Assembly (NCBI GenBank): GCA_008933615.1
Contig: WBUR01000032.1
Coordinates: forward strand, 1 to 52,022
Reading direction: 5' to 3'
DNA from: a bacterium
GTDB taxonomy: Bacteria; CLD3; SB21
DNA: 52,022 bases
Shown here: positions 29,458-38,671 of the stretch, in pieces
How positions within the stretch are numbered: the first letter of the stretch is position 1
Layout: each line of letters starts with the position of its first letter
Program-made: the position numbers and the translations under genes
The notes under the pieces: model-generated
Seen by the model: the letters and a program-made list of their open reading frames with translations, nothing else
Database searches by the model: none
What the model was told of the DNA's origin: nothing

Positions 29458-30126
29458 TTAGTCCCTAACACAGCGAACAGAAAACCCGCCTGTCTTAACG
29501 TAGTTGTGCTTATACACAAGGGTGAGGTCGTAGTACATGCTACGGTACCGTGCGTATGCTGCATCGTACTCCGTAGCCGACCACCAGATACCTCGGTCTC
29601 CAATGTGATAGAATGTACCAGAGTTGAGACGGGCGCCGGCGGGTAGTGCTGTGAAACCAGTCGCGTTGGTTGCTCCTGTGTTGGGACTTGCCCAATGTTC
29701 AAGTCCAACTTCTTTGAGTTTGCCAGCCGCGATACTGTCGCCGCCCAAACATGTTGTCAAGATATCCCATTCGGAATCACTCGCCACGTGCCAACCAGCA
29801 GGAGCAATATTGTTACCGCTATTCACGGCATACCAATTGTAAAGATGCCCGTATGTAGAAGCGTTTGTATCATTATTATCATAATTGCAATAACCGCCGG
29901 TTGCCATAGTAGCCCATTCCATATCATCGGTCACTTTAGAAATTGAGTCTCCATTACGATATCTAGTTACATTCAGATTTTCAACCATCCATACTTGTGT
30001 GCCTATAGTTATCGTACGGTAAACATTTCCGTCAATGTCAATAACTGTGCCATCCCTTGAATCATCGCTACTGCATGCGAAGAAGATAATAGCTGAGGAT
30101 AGGATAATTAGTAATGTCCTTTTCAT
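29458..30126 (-). CDS. FISUMP-domain lipoprotein
   Basis: This 222-aa lipoprotein (lipobox FFAC, Cys about 18) carries the Fibrobacter succinogenes major paralogous domain: DIDGNVYRTITIGTQVWM, NLNVTRYRNG, YGHLYNWYAV, APAGWHVASDSEWD, GFTALPAGAR, WWSATEY and SVRCVRD in the expected order. The fold is C-type-lectin-like, and the proteins are surface-exposed, possibly for adhesion. AAGGA precedes the ATG. It sits directly upstream of dnaN on the same strand, in the place where dnaA is usually found. Confidence 0.92.
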   Translation of the reverse strand: MKRTLLIILSSAIIFFACSSDDSRDGTVIDIDGNVYRTITIGTQVWMVENLNVTRYRNGDSISKVTDDMEWATMATGGYCNYDNNDTNASTYGHLYNWYAVNSGNNIAPAGWHVASDSEWDILTTCLGGDSIAAGKLKEVGLEHWASPNTGATNATGFTALPAGARLNSGTFYHIGDRGIWWSATEYDAAYARYRSMYYDLTLVYKHNYVKTGGFSVRCVRD

Positions 30127-30228
30127 GAAAGTTTCCTTTAAAGATTGGTGTTTATTTTGATATTGATTTAGATGAAATAGCGCCTGTTGCCGAAACTCCT
30201 CGCCACAAACCGGTTTTTATCAATTTTC

Positions 30229-30306
30229 CTAAGACACGATCTTGAGAATGAAGGGTTGAAAAAATTGAATATGGAAAAACCATATCAATAAAAGTGCTTT
30301 TAACAT
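30229..30306 (-). CDS. Possible 25-aa hydrophobic micropeptide
   Basis: A strong ribosome site (GGGAGG, 8 nt upstream) precedes an ATG that opens a 25-codon frame of hydrophobic and aromatic residues with Lys near each end (MLKALLLIWFFHIQFF...). It lies in the gap between the Asp-box lipoprotein and the FISUMP gene. The ribosome site is the main support; the frame may be a remnant. Confidence 0.3.
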   Translation of the reverse strand: MLKALLLIWFFHIQFFQPFILKIVS

Positions 30307-30355
30307 GATGTGTTCCTCCCTCAATAGATATGTTTAGTAACAACATCTCTATCAC

Positions 30356-31489
30356 TTATTTTATTCTAAACACGAACAGGCCGTTATTAATGCCATATAG
30401 TTTTGCGCCAGAATTATCAATGGCTTTTAAAACCTTAAATTCTTGATTGTTCGCAAGAATTGTCCACACATAACCACCGTTGTTTGATTTGTAGTCTTCA
30501 TATAACGCTGTACCATACAGGGTCATTGAATTAGTGGGATCTATCTGCAGAGAAGGTATATACAAAGGATCTGATAAATTCGAAGATATATGTTGCCAGG
30601 TAAAGCCGGCGTCAGTACTCCTAAAAAGACCGGAATTCCAAACGCCCACCAAAAAGCATGAAGGTTGGAGCACAATTATTCTTCCGACTCCATCACTAGT
30701 TGGAATGGAGTCTAATTTGATCCATGTCAATCCATCATTTGTACTCTTATAAACTTTGCCAGAACCTGCACCAATGTATATGTTATGTATGTCAAATGGA
30801 TCAAAAGTGAGAGCACCAAATGCGCGAAAATCATTGTTGTATGTGGCATTGCTCCATGTAAAGGCTCCATCTGTGCTTTTATAAAGCGCCGCATTAGTAT
30901 AACCAGTCGCATAGCCATATAATACATTTGTGTTATGAGGGTTAAGTGAAATATCTGCCACCCAGGTTTCACCGTCAAGGAAAATGCCGTTGCTCATCTC
31001 TTGCCATGTATTTCCGCCATTAGTGCTTTTCAAAATGCATGTGTTTGCACCATATCCACCGGAAGCAGTATAAATAATGTTAGGGTCTACAGGATCAATG
31101 ACTATGTCCCGAAAGTTCCATCCAAACTGCCCTACGATGAGAGTATCCCATGAATGTCCGTAATTTGTACTCTTAAAAAGTTTTCCGTAATGCCCCGAAC
31201 TAAAATCAAACTGGCTTCCCGCGAAGATTATCCACGGGCGCTTGGGGTCAATGGATACAGATAAAATATTTTCTCCAACCAATCCCAGGGACTTCCATTC
31301 TCCAAAGACGGCTGCGGTATCCCCGAGGCAGGAATCGGTCTTACATGTATCGACTAAACAAGAATCAATGGGCATTCCTTCACAGGGATCCTGATTATCT
31401 TTTTCCTGGCATCCCCAGAAATGAAATAGGTTCAGGCAAAATACCAAGGCAATGCCTAATGCGAAAATATTTAGATTTGACTTAAACAT
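30356..31489 (-). CDS. Asp-box propeller lipoprotein
   Basis: From the ATG at 31489 the protein has 377 residues, with a lipoprotein signal (hydrophobic core, lipobox FWGC) and a Cys/Asp-rich spacer (CLVDTCKTDSCLGD). Then come about seven Asp-box repeats (STNYGHSW, STNGGNTW, STDGAFTW, STNDGLTW, STDAGFTW), i.e. a BNR/VPS10-like beta-propeller. An upstream TTG start (31510) would only lengthen the signal peptide. It is a small cousin of the giant T9SS proteins at 8505 and 13420, but is lipid-anchored and has no sorting tail. Function unknown; polymer or protein binding is likely. Confidence 0.85.
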   Translation of the reverse strand: MFKSNLNIFALGIALVFCLNLFHFWGCQEKDNQDPCEGMPIDSCLVDTCKTDSCLGDTAAVFGEWKSLGLVGENILSVSIDPKRPWIIFAGSQFDFSSGHYGKLFKSTNYGHSWDTLIVGQFGWNFRDIVIDPVDPNIIYTASGGYGANTCILKSTNGGNTWQEMSNGIFLDGETWVADISLNPHNTNVLYGYATGYTNAALYKSTDGAFTWSNATYNNDFRAFGALTFDPFDIHNIYIGAGSGKVYKSTNDGLTWIKLDSIPTSDGVGRIIVLQPSCFLVGVWNSGLFRSTDAGFTWQHISSNLSDPLYIPSLQIDPTNSMTLYGTALYEDYKSNNGGYVWTILANNQEFKVLKAIDNSGAKLYGINNGLFVFRIK

Positions 31490-31564
31490 GATAGAGTTGT
31501 GGTCTAACAACTAATTAACGTAGTGAAAAAAAGAGCAAAAAACGGGTGAATTCTTCGCTACAAC

Positions 31565-32323
31565 TCATTTCCCACAAACCACGACAAAATCCTTAGACGT
31601 ATCGTCTAATTTATGTTCCTGGAAGTCGCCAAAAAGATCCATAATTTTGAACCCGGCGATATGCAATAAATGTTCTATTTCATAACGATAAAAATAATGC
31701 AGTGGAAAAGTCCATGTTTCATCGTGCTTCCCGTCATCATCATCCCAGATAAACCGCATGGTTGCATGATTGATTTGCCGAGAAGGCTCCGGTTTGACAG
31801 AAATGACCCTCTGAAGCCTTTTTCCTTCTTTCCAGAACCCATCAAATTCCATAGTCGGCTCCAAACCTTTACTGCATAATACCGGATCGGGAACAAAGAC
31901 ATCCCAAATGAAAGTTCCGTGAGCCTCTAAATGAGTTTTAATTCTACGTAATGCGGCCAACCGATCTTCACCATTGAGTAAGTGCGACATAACCCTGAAG
32001 GGCGCGACAATGAGATCGAATTTCATGTTCAATGAAAAATCACGCACATCCGCCAGATTAATTCTATGATTTTCCGAAGCAGGAATGCGCAGGTGAAGTT
32101 GATCCAGCATGGTCTGATTGACATCTATGCCGTAAATATCCACACCTTGATTTAGTGCGTCTGCAAAGAGTCTTCCGGTTCCGACGCCGACCTCCAAAAC
32201 ATGCCCACGCGAATTTTTCATTTTTGTCAAATAATAATCGTGATCCACTGAGGTTCGAATGGTATCGTAAATCACGTCATAGAAACGGGCAACAAATTCA
32301 GGGTAATGGTTTTCTTTACTCAT
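31565..32323 (-). CDS. Class I SAM-dependent methyltransferase
   Basis: This 252-aa Rossmann-fold methyltransferase has motif I VLEVGVGTGRLF (about 41-52), motif II YGIDVNQTMLDQL and the acidic post-II DLIVAPF. The substrate cannot be read from the sequence; the closest general type is methyltransferase domain 25/11. It is monocistronic, facing the divergent DUF5686-like gene across a 218-bp gap in which no clear promoter was seen. Confidence 0.85.
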   Translation of the reverse strand: MSKENHYPEFVARFYDVIYDTIRTSVDHDYYLTKMKNSRGHVLEVGVGTGRLFADALNQGVDIYGIDVNQTMLDQLHLRIPASENHRINLADVRDFSLNMKFDLIVAPFRVMSHLLNGEDRLAALRRIKTHLEAHGTFIWDVFVPDPVLCSKGLEPTMEFDGFWKEGKRLQRVISVKPEPSRQINHATMRFIWDDDDGKHDETWTFPLHYFYRYEIEHLLHIAGFKIMDLFGDFQEHKLDDTSKDFVVVCGK

Positions 32324-32541
32324 AAAACTAAACGTTATGGTACTTTTCAGAATACCAAATCACAAAAATAAATTCCAAGCATCCAAACCGCATGATTGAC
32401 GCTTGATTTTTTGGTCATCGTATTATTTGTTATTTGGAATTTTGAAATACGACCCATTTGAATTTAATATTGACTGATGGAATATATTAACCTAAATTTC
32501 ATGCCGCAAGACCTCTTTCATTAAGACCCATTCTACTAACT

Positions 32542-34650
32542 ATGTCGAAATTCGGCTCCCTTTTTCTACTCATGATCTGTTTCGTTTCCCCGTCAGCGTT
32601 CGCCGCCGGCGACTCACTGAACGCAGACCGCATCATTGAAAAAGCAAAAGATGCGTCCATGCAAGCCCGGTTGAAATCGTATAAACTGAAATCGTATACG
32701 AAATCTTTTCTTACGGTATTCAACACGGAAAAAAATAGAAACGAAACAGAGGCGGTGACGCTGGTTCACTCCGACTTATATTGGAAAAAATCAGAACGGC
32801 GAAGGGAAATTGAGACGGCTTACCGGCATATTCACAAACCCAAATTTGTCGAATACGACGATTTTGATTTTGGAATGATCGATGACTTCAGCCAAAGTAA
32901 GATAACGGTTAATAATACGTCCGTCGTGGGCCCGTTGTCTAAAGGATCAGAAAAGTACTACCAATTCCAATTTCTGGACACCGTTATCGAAAATGGACTT
33001 CCGGCGTACCGGATACAAATTACTCCCAGAACAAAGCATCAGCCTCTCATGGATGGCGTACTGATCATCAGCTCCGAATCCTACCGTCTTATGGCTGCCG
33101 ACGTGTCGTTTAATAGCGGCGTCAAGCTGTTTCCCCAACCCCGCTCCTTTACGCTTCATCAAACCTTCTCCTTACACAACGGAATCTATTGGATTCCGGA
33201 AAACACGGTGTGGCGTTTGCAGTTTGATATTTCATTTCTTGGGCACCACGTAAAAGCGGAATGGTATAGTATTTCAAAAGTTTACGACTGCGAGCTTAAT
33301 GCTGTCATCGAGGATCATGTGTTTTCAAATCGCCTGATCGAGCGCGCGTCGGATGCGCGTTATAAGGACTCAACATTCTGGAATAAAAATCAGATCATTC
33401 CTATGACCACGGAAGAAGAAAATGGGTTCTGGCAATTGGCCTTTTTGCAGAAAAACAAAAAGATTATCTACCCGGATCTTGAGAGTTTTGAACTTAAACA
33501 GAGGCAGGAAAATATACGTTGGGGCTTCAAATTCTTGCCCGATTTCAGGTATAACCGGGTTGAAGGTAGTTTCGTCGGTGGGGAAATTCAGCTTAATAAT
33601 ATTTCATTGAAGCGTTATGTCCGCGGGCTATCCCTCAAAGGTAAGTTCGGATACGGATTCATGGACGATCGTTATAAATACACCGGCGAGATCCGGCAGT
33701 CTTTCGCATCGCGCGTAGTGACCGTCGGCGCGCGTTATTACGACGACATCGCCTACAGGGAGATAACCGGAAATGTATTGACCAACAGCCTGACTGCGCT
33801 TGCATACCGTTACGACGCGTTCAACTATTATTATGTCAAAGGATACGAAACATTTGTAGAGGTGAAACCGCGGCATAATTTTAAATTGGAATTTAATTAC
33901 ACCGACCGAACGGACAGTTCTGCCCAACGAAATGCCAAATACGCGATGGTGGATTTCTTATACAAAAAATTTGATCCGGTCTATCCGATCAATACCGGAC
34001 GTTTGAGAAGGCTTTCGGCAACCGCCACGTACATGATCGGGCACGGGACGGGCATCGTATCCCGCGGGATATATTGGATCATCGAAGGAACGGTGGAATA
34101 TTCCGATCGGAGTTTACTGAAAAGTGATTTTGATTTTACAAAGTATTATGCAACGGCACGGTTTCACTACCCGACAACACGGCGAGGTTCGCTCGACGGA
34201 AAGCTATTTGCCGGTTACGGAACGCATGAATTACCCCAGCAATATTTATTCGATCTGTACGGAGGCACATCTCCTTATGCGCTGAGAACCGTTGATCTGC
34301 GTGAGTCGGAGGGTAATCACTTTCAGGGTAATTATATGGCTGCTTTGGCGGTGGAACATAATTTCGGCGGCGAATTGCTGGAATATACCGGATTGCCGTA
34401 TTTAAAAGACGGGCATATCGATCTGATACCCACATTTGGGATCGGTTATGTTGAATTATCCAAAGGCACTTTTACACATTTGGTGTATCAAAACCTTCAG
34501 GATTTACGCCGACCTATCTTTGAAGCTGGATTTGCGTTGGGTGATATTCACCGATTTGCCCGCGTGGACTTTTCCTGGCGCCTGAATCAACGTAAAGCGG
34601 GAACGCGTAATTTTGGAGTACTGTTATCCGTGCTGTTACAGAATTATTAG
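32542..34650 (+). CDS. DUF5686-like outer-membrane protein
   Basis: This 702-aa protein has a signal peptide ending near AFAAG (residue 23). Residues 30-290 form a soluble domain with alternating strands. From about 310 to the C-terminal aromatic (LLQNY) the protein shows many amphipathic beta-strands (SLKGKFGYGFMD, VVTVGARYYDD, KLEFNYTDRTD), predicting an outer-membrane barrel. Layout and conserved phrases such as YPINTGRLRRLS-like resemble the DUF5686 family of Bacteroidota, but without the usual carboxypeptidase-regulatory N-terminal domain. Role unknown. Confidence 0.7.
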   Translation: MSKFGSLFLLMICFVSPSAFAAGDSLNADRIIEKAKDASMQARLKSYKLKSYTKSFLTVFNTEKNRNETEAVTLVHSDLYWKKSERRREIETAYRHIHKPKFVEYDDFDFGMIDDFSQSKITVNNTSVVGPLSKGSEKYYQFQFLDTVIENGLPAYRIQITPRTKHQPLMDGVLIISSESYRLMAADVSFNSGVKLFPQPRSFTLHQTFSLHNGIYWIPENTVWRLQFDISFLGHHVKAEWYSISKVYDCELNAVIEDHVFSNRLIERASDARYKDSTFWNKNQIIPMTTEEENGFWQLAFLQKNKKIIYPDLESFELKQRQENIRWGFKFLPDFRYNRVEGSFVGGEIQLNNISLKRYVRGLSLKGKFGYGFMDDRYKYTGEIRQSFASRVVTVGARYYDDIAYREITGNVLTNSLTALAYRYDAFNYYYVKGYETFVEVKPRHNFKLEFNYTDRTDSSAQRNAKYAMVDFLYKKFDPVYPINTGRLRRLSATATYMIGHGTGIVSRGIYWIIEGTVEYSDRSLLKSDFDFTKYYATARFHYPTTRRGSLDGKLFAGYGTHELPQQYLFDLYGGTSPYALRTVDLRESEGNHFQGNYMAALAVEHNFGGELLEYTGLPYLKDGHIDLIPTFGIGYVELSKGTFTHLVYQNLQDLRRPIFEAGFALGDIHRFARVDFSWRLNQRKAGTRNFGVLLSVLLQNY

Positions 34651-34795
34651 TTTTTTCAATCTTTACTTTGAAACGCTGTTTTTTTAAACTACTTTGTTTG
34701 AATTCAAAAACCAGTCTTTTGCCTCTCATATCAACAGTGTTAACGTCTTTTGTTTAAAATTTGTCGCTAATACATGTACAAATTTAACTTAACCG

Positions 34796-34801
34796 AAGGA
34801 G
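34796..34801 (+). promoter_or_regulatory. Ribosome binding site deciding the SDR start
   Basis: AAGGAG lies 5 nt before the ATG at 34807. An earlier in-frame ATG at 34774 has no such site, so the shorter protein (MEKRLSGQ...) is preferred. Confidence 0.75.
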
Positions 34802-34806
34802 ATTCT

Positions 34807-35610
34807 ATGGAAAAAAGACTGAGCGGGCAGAAAGCGCTTGTAACGGGCGCCAATTCCGGTATCGGCGCCGCTGTAGCCCAAAGACTTGCTGCGGAAGGCG
34901 CGGACGTGGTGATCAATTGGCTGTTCAATGAAGACGCCACCAAGGAAGTTACAGAAAAGATCAAGAAGGCAGGAGGCGGCAAGGCCATCGGCATCAAGGC
35001 GGATGTTTCCAATGAGGAGCAGGTCGACGCAATGTTTAAACAGATGTTCAAAGAGTTTGGTACGATCGATATTTTAGTAAACAACGCCGGAATTGAAATT
35101 CATAACCTTCTCGAAAATGTAACCAAAGCCGAGTGGGATAAAGTGATCGGCGTTAATTTGACCGGTAATTTTTTATGTTCCCGCGCGGCGGTCCGCCAAT
35201 TTCTAAAAAATGAGAATCGGCCTCGTTCCCGTTCGCGTGGTAAGATCGTGAATATTTCATCCGTTCACCAGGTGATCATGTGGGCGGGTTTTTCTTCGTA
35301 TTGCGCAACTAAGGCCGGAATTAATTTATTTGCCCAATCGGTTGCACAGGAATACGCCGAGAAGAAGATCCGTATCAACAGCGTCGCACCGGGCGCTATC
35401 AAAACGCCGATCAATCAGAATGTGTGGAGCGATCCCAAAGGCATGGCCGATCTGATGACCAAGATGCCCTACGGCAGAATGGGAGAGGTCGAGGACGTCG
35501 CGGCGGCAGTTGCCTTTTTGAGTTCGGATGAGGCGGACTATATCACCGGAACGACCCTGTATGTCGACGGAGGAATGTGCCTGTATCCGGAATTTCGATT
35601 CGGCGGATAA
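34807..35610 (+). CDS. Short-chain dehydrogenase/reductase (glucose 1-dehydrogenase-like)
   Basis: This 267-aa classical SDR has the cofactor motif TGANSGIG (about 12-19), NNAG (about 92), the catalytic Ser in NISSVHQ, and Tyr-x-x-x-Lys in YCATK. The C-terminal pattern GAIKTPIN and GTTLYVDGGM is typical of glucose 1-dehydrogenase-like members. It should be a soluble NAD(P)-dependent oxidoreductase acting on a sugar or polyol, but the substrate is not certain. It may be co-transcribed with the membrane-protein gene 25 nt downstream. Confidence 0.9.
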   Translation: MEKRLSGQKALVTGANSGIGAAVAQRLAAEGADVVINWLFNEDATKEVTEKIKKAGGGKAIGIKADVSNEEQVDAMFKQMFKEFGTIDILVNNAGIEIHNLLENVTKAEWDKVIGVNLTGNFLCSRAAVRQFLKNENRPRSRSRGKIVNISSVHQVIMWAGFSSYCATKAGINLFAQSVAQEYAEKKIRINSVAPGAIKTPINQNVWSDPKGMADLMTKMPYGRMGEVEDVAAAVAFLSSDEADYITGTTLYVDGGMCLYPEFRFGG

Positions 35611-35635
35611 AATTATAAGCTAATAGATATCTCTC

Positions 35636-36250
35636 ATGGCTGATGAAGAAAAAGATATGAATCCGGTTTTGCCGGACAATGAGTTGGAAATTCCTAACGG
35701 TTCCACCAAGTATGAAGAGGAGGAACTCGGCGCGTATCTTCATCTTAAGATCGAAGAGAAACAACAGCCGGATAGAAAGCTGGAAAAAGCGATCATCCCT
35801 GATGCCGTTAGGAAAAAGAAATTCTGGAAGCGTTTTCACACGCAGAGGAAAGTGTTTGCGTCGCGCACAGCGGAGTTCCTCAAAGACAGCCGGAAAATGT
35901 TTTTGGTCTGGTTAATTATTATCGGGATGATCCTGATCACATTTTATTTTGAATGGGACAGAGGCATAGCGGGCGGTTCGATCGTGATCTTTGGTATCTT
36001 ATCCAGCGCGTTTTCCTGGCTTGCGGCCGGATTATTAAGCCTCATCGGCCTGATCCCGTTCGTCGGGCCATTACTGGTAACGATTTTAAGTTCCTCGCTT
36101 CTCTGGATCATCAATGGCTTGGGTTATTTTGTTTCCGTCGTGGCGATCAAAGCCGGCCATGGAAAAACGGTGTTAAACTACCGCTTGTTGGTAATTATTT
36201 TCTTAACGGGCTTGGTCACCGGATACGTCGTGGCCAGAATAATTCAATAG
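35636..36250 (+). CDS. Membrane protein of unknown function
   Basis: This 204-aa protein has an acidic, soluble N-terminal third (EEKDMNP ... KYEEEELG), a basic stretch (KKKFWKRFHTQRK), then three to four transmembrane helices (about 88-105, 113-137, 138-160 and 180-200). The helices contain Gly/Ser/Leu/Ile-rich segments (GLLSLIGLIPFVGPLLVTIL). No family was recognised. It lies between the SDR and the dipeptidase and is probably in one transcript with both. Confidence 0.7.
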   Translation: MADEEKDMNPVLPDNELEIPNGSTKYEEEELGAYLHLKIEEKQQPDRKLEKAIIPDAVRKKKFWKRFHTQRKVFASRTAEFLKDSRKMFLVWLIIIGMILITFYFEWDRGIAGGSIVIFGILSSAFSWLAAGLLSLIGLIPFVGPLLVTILSSSLLWIINGLGYFVSVVAIKAGHGKTVLNYRLLVIIFLTGLVTGYVVARIIQ

Positions 36251-36268
36251 CTTAACCTCAAAGGCTGT

Positions 36269-37483
36269 ATGATCCGTTCATTCTTTTTTGTTGCTGTGTC
36301 ATGTCTATTCACCTTGTCTTGCGCACCAAAAAAACTGGTTACCGAAGAATCTCTGCGAACCAAGGCCATGAAATACGCGCAGGAACTCATCCTCATCGAT
36401 ACTCACGTGGATACGCCTTACCGACTGCGGGAAATAATGGAGGATATTTCGCTGCGGACAGCGGGCGGCAATTTTGATTATGTACGCGCCAAAGAGGGTG
36501 GACTGAATGCGCCCTTTATGTCCATTTATGTTCCAGCGGAGTATGAGAGAAAAGGCGGAGCAAAATTATTGGCCGACACGCTGATCGATATGGTGGAAAA
36601 GTTTTCTACCGATTGGCCGGATAAATTTGTAATGGCCCATTCAACGTCGGACGTCAAAAAACAATTCACTTCAAAAAAGATATCGTTATGTTTGGGAATG
36701 GAAAACGGTTCGCCTATTGAACATGATCTTAAAAACCTTCGTCATTTTTACGATCGCGGCATTCGTTATATTACACTGGCTCATTCGAAAGACAATCATA
36801 TCTCGGATTCATCTTACGATACGTCGAGAACATCTCACGGACTCAGCGCATTCGGAAAAGAGGTTGTACTTGAAATGAACCGGCTCGGCATCATGGTAGA
36901 CGTGTCACATATTACCGATGAGGCGTTTTATGATGTGATGGATATTTCCAAAGCCCCTGTGATTGCCTCTCATTCATCCTGTCGTTATTTTACACCCGAC
37001 TGGGAGCGAAATATGTCGGATGACATGATCCGTATGCTTGCAAAAAACGGCGGCGTCATTATGATCAATTTTGGTTCTTCATTTATCAACGGCGAATACT
37101 TCAAGCGTGATTCTACTGTCAGAACGGACGCACGAAACGCGTTGATAGCTATGGGAATATCTTCAAGCGACCCTGCCGCTCATACTTTTGTAGATCATTA
37201 TGAAAAAGAACACCCGATCGGCTTTTATTCCGACGTCAAAGAAGTTGCCGACCACATTGATCACGTGGTAAAATTGGTTGGGGTAAATCATGTGGGGTTT
37301 GGTTCGGATTTTGACGGCGTGGGCGATTCTCTGCCGACAGGACTTAAAGACGTTTCTCAATATCCTAATCTTATATACGAACTTTTGAAGAGAAATTACT
37401 CTAAAGTAGATATCGGAAAAATATGCGGATTGAACTTATTGCGCGTTTGGTCTAAAGTGGAGCAGGTTGCCTCGCAAAAATGA
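36269..37483 (+). CDS. Membrane dipeptidase (peptidase M19) lipoprotein
   Basis: This 404-aa protein has a lipoprotein signal (lipobox TLSC, Cys about 18). The rest is a renal-dipeptidase-type M19 metallopeptidase: zinc ligands in DTHVDTPY (about 38-45), GMENG, VDVSHITDEAF and ASHSSCR, and the late GSDFDGVGD. It hydrolyses dipeptides, including some with D-amino acids, at the periplasmic side. A role in wall-peptide turnover would fit the nearby muropeptide genes but is inference. It starts 19 nt after the previous gene. Confidence 0.92.
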   Translation: MIRSFFFVAVSCLFTLSCAPKKLVTEESLRTKAMKYAQELILIDTHVDTPYRLREIMEDISLRTAGGNFDYVRAKEGGLNAPFMSIYVPAEYERKGGAKLLADTLIDMVEKFSTDWPDKFVMAHSTSDVKKQFTSKKISLCLGMENGSPIEHDLKNLRHFYDRGIRYITLAHSKDNHISDSSYDTSRTSHGLSAFGKEVVLEMNRLGIMVDVSHITDEAFYDVMDISKAPVIASHSSCRYFTPDWERNMSDDMIRMLAKNGGVIMINFGSSFINGEYFKRDSTVRTDARNALIAMGISSSDPAAHTFVDHYEKEHPIGFYSDVKEVADHIDHVVKLVGVNHVGFGSDFDGVGDSLPTGLKDVSQYPNLIYELLKRNYSKVDIGKICGLNLLRVWSKVEQVASQK

Positions 37484-37506
37484 GATCGGGTGTCACGCAC
37501 AAATCT

Positions 37507-38499
37507 TCAAACTTTCTGGTTCTGTCTGAAGACTCTTTCAAATTCCCAGCAATTGACAAAATGACCGGATTCTATCTCCAAGGAATCCGGCTTTTCATTT
37601 CTGCACCGTTCGACGGCGTATTCACAACGCGGCGCAAAATGGCAACCCTGCGGATAACGTGAAGAATCGGGAACTTGTCCCGGTATCACTTTTAAATATG
37701 CTGCTTTTGAATCTATCTTCGGAATTGCGTCCAGCAGGCCTATTGTATAAGGATGCTTTGGATTACGGAATATGGTCTGAACATCCCCGGACTCAACAAT
37801 TTTAGATGCATACATTACGGCAACCCGATCTGCCATCTCCGCCACCACCCCGAAATCATGCGTGATCAGCAGCAGTCCCATGCCGGATTCCTGCTGATAT
37901 GCCCGGAGCAATTCCAGTATTTGGGCCTGAACCGTCACATCGAGCGCTGTCGTAGGCTCGTCGGCGATCAAAAGCGAAGGATCACAGGACAGCGCCATAG
38001 CGATCATGACCCGTTGGCGCATGCCCCCGGATAACTGGTGCGGATAATCATCGTATTTGTTTTCTGCATCCGGTAGTCCGACTTTTTTCATAAGCTTAAT
38101 CGTTAATGCCTTGGCTTCTTTCTGCGAAATTTTTTTGTGCAGAATCAGAGCTTCGTGAATCTGATTGCCAACCGTGAATACCGGATTCAATGACGTCATC
38201 GGTTCCTGGAATATCATCGCAATGTCGTTACCGCGAATAGCCCGCATGGTCTCCGCCGACAGACTTAACATATTCTTTTCTTTAAACCAAAGTTCCTCTG
38301 CAGAAACTTCCCATGGCGGCTCTGCCAGCAGCCTCAAAATCGAAAGCGCCGTAACGCTTTTCCCGCAGCCCGATTCACCGACTAAACACAGCGTCTCACC
38401 GGAGTGGATATCAAAACTGATGTCGTCCACCGCTTTGAAACACATATCACCGGAGTTTAAGTAAGTTCTTAAGTGATTGATTCGGATCAGGTCAGACAT
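37507..38499 (-). CDS. Peptide ABC transporter ATP-binding protein (OppD/DppD type)
   Basis: This 330-aa ATPase energises oligopeptide or dipeptide importers. Walker A is GESGCGKS, the Q-loop [12 protein letters not shown], the signature LSGGMRQR, Walker B LLIADEPT, and the H-loop THD. The C-terminal oligopeptide-type tail has Cys residues ([15 protein letters not shown]). The ATG at 38499 gives the family start ([10 protein letters not shown]); longer starts add only hydrophobic non-family sequence. No permease, binding protein or OppF lies beside it, so it is an orphan in this window. It converges on the dipeptidase gene. Confidence 0.92.
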   Translation of the reverse strand: MSDLIRINHLRTYLNSGDMCFKAVDDISFDIHSGETLCLVGESGCGKSVTALSILRLLAEPPWEVSAEELWFKEKNMLSLSAETMRAIRGNDIAMIFQEPMTSLNPVFTVGNQIHEALILHKKISQKEAKALTIKLMKKVGLPDAENKYDDYPHQLSGGMRQRVMIAMALSCDPSLLIADEPTTALDVTVQAQILELLRAYQQESGMGLLLITHDFGVVAEMADRVAVMYASKIVESGDVQTIFRNPKHPYTIGLLDAIPKIDSKAAYLKVIPGQVPDSSRYPQGCHFAPRCEYAVERCRNEKPDSLEIESGHFVNCWEFERVFRQNQKV

Positions 38500-38671
38500 T
38501 TTTTTCGTATTCATTTTGAAAAATATAATTGAAAAAACAGGTAAACACAATAATACAAACGTTTTTATACTTGAATAACCTGTAATTTGGCAGTACATTC
38601 ATCGGCAAAATTGTTGATATTACTTGTGATTCAAAAATATAATCTCACCAAACCCTGTGGAGAAACTCGCC

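Noticed and set aside
30152-30355. 67-codon minus-strand frame upstream of the FISUMP gene
   Set aside because: No ribosome site before its start and no domain; the strong ribosome site in this gap fits a different, shorter frame (30229-30306).
34774-34806. Longer SDR start
   Set aside because: No ribosome site upstream; AAGGAG is correctly placed only for the ATG at 34807.
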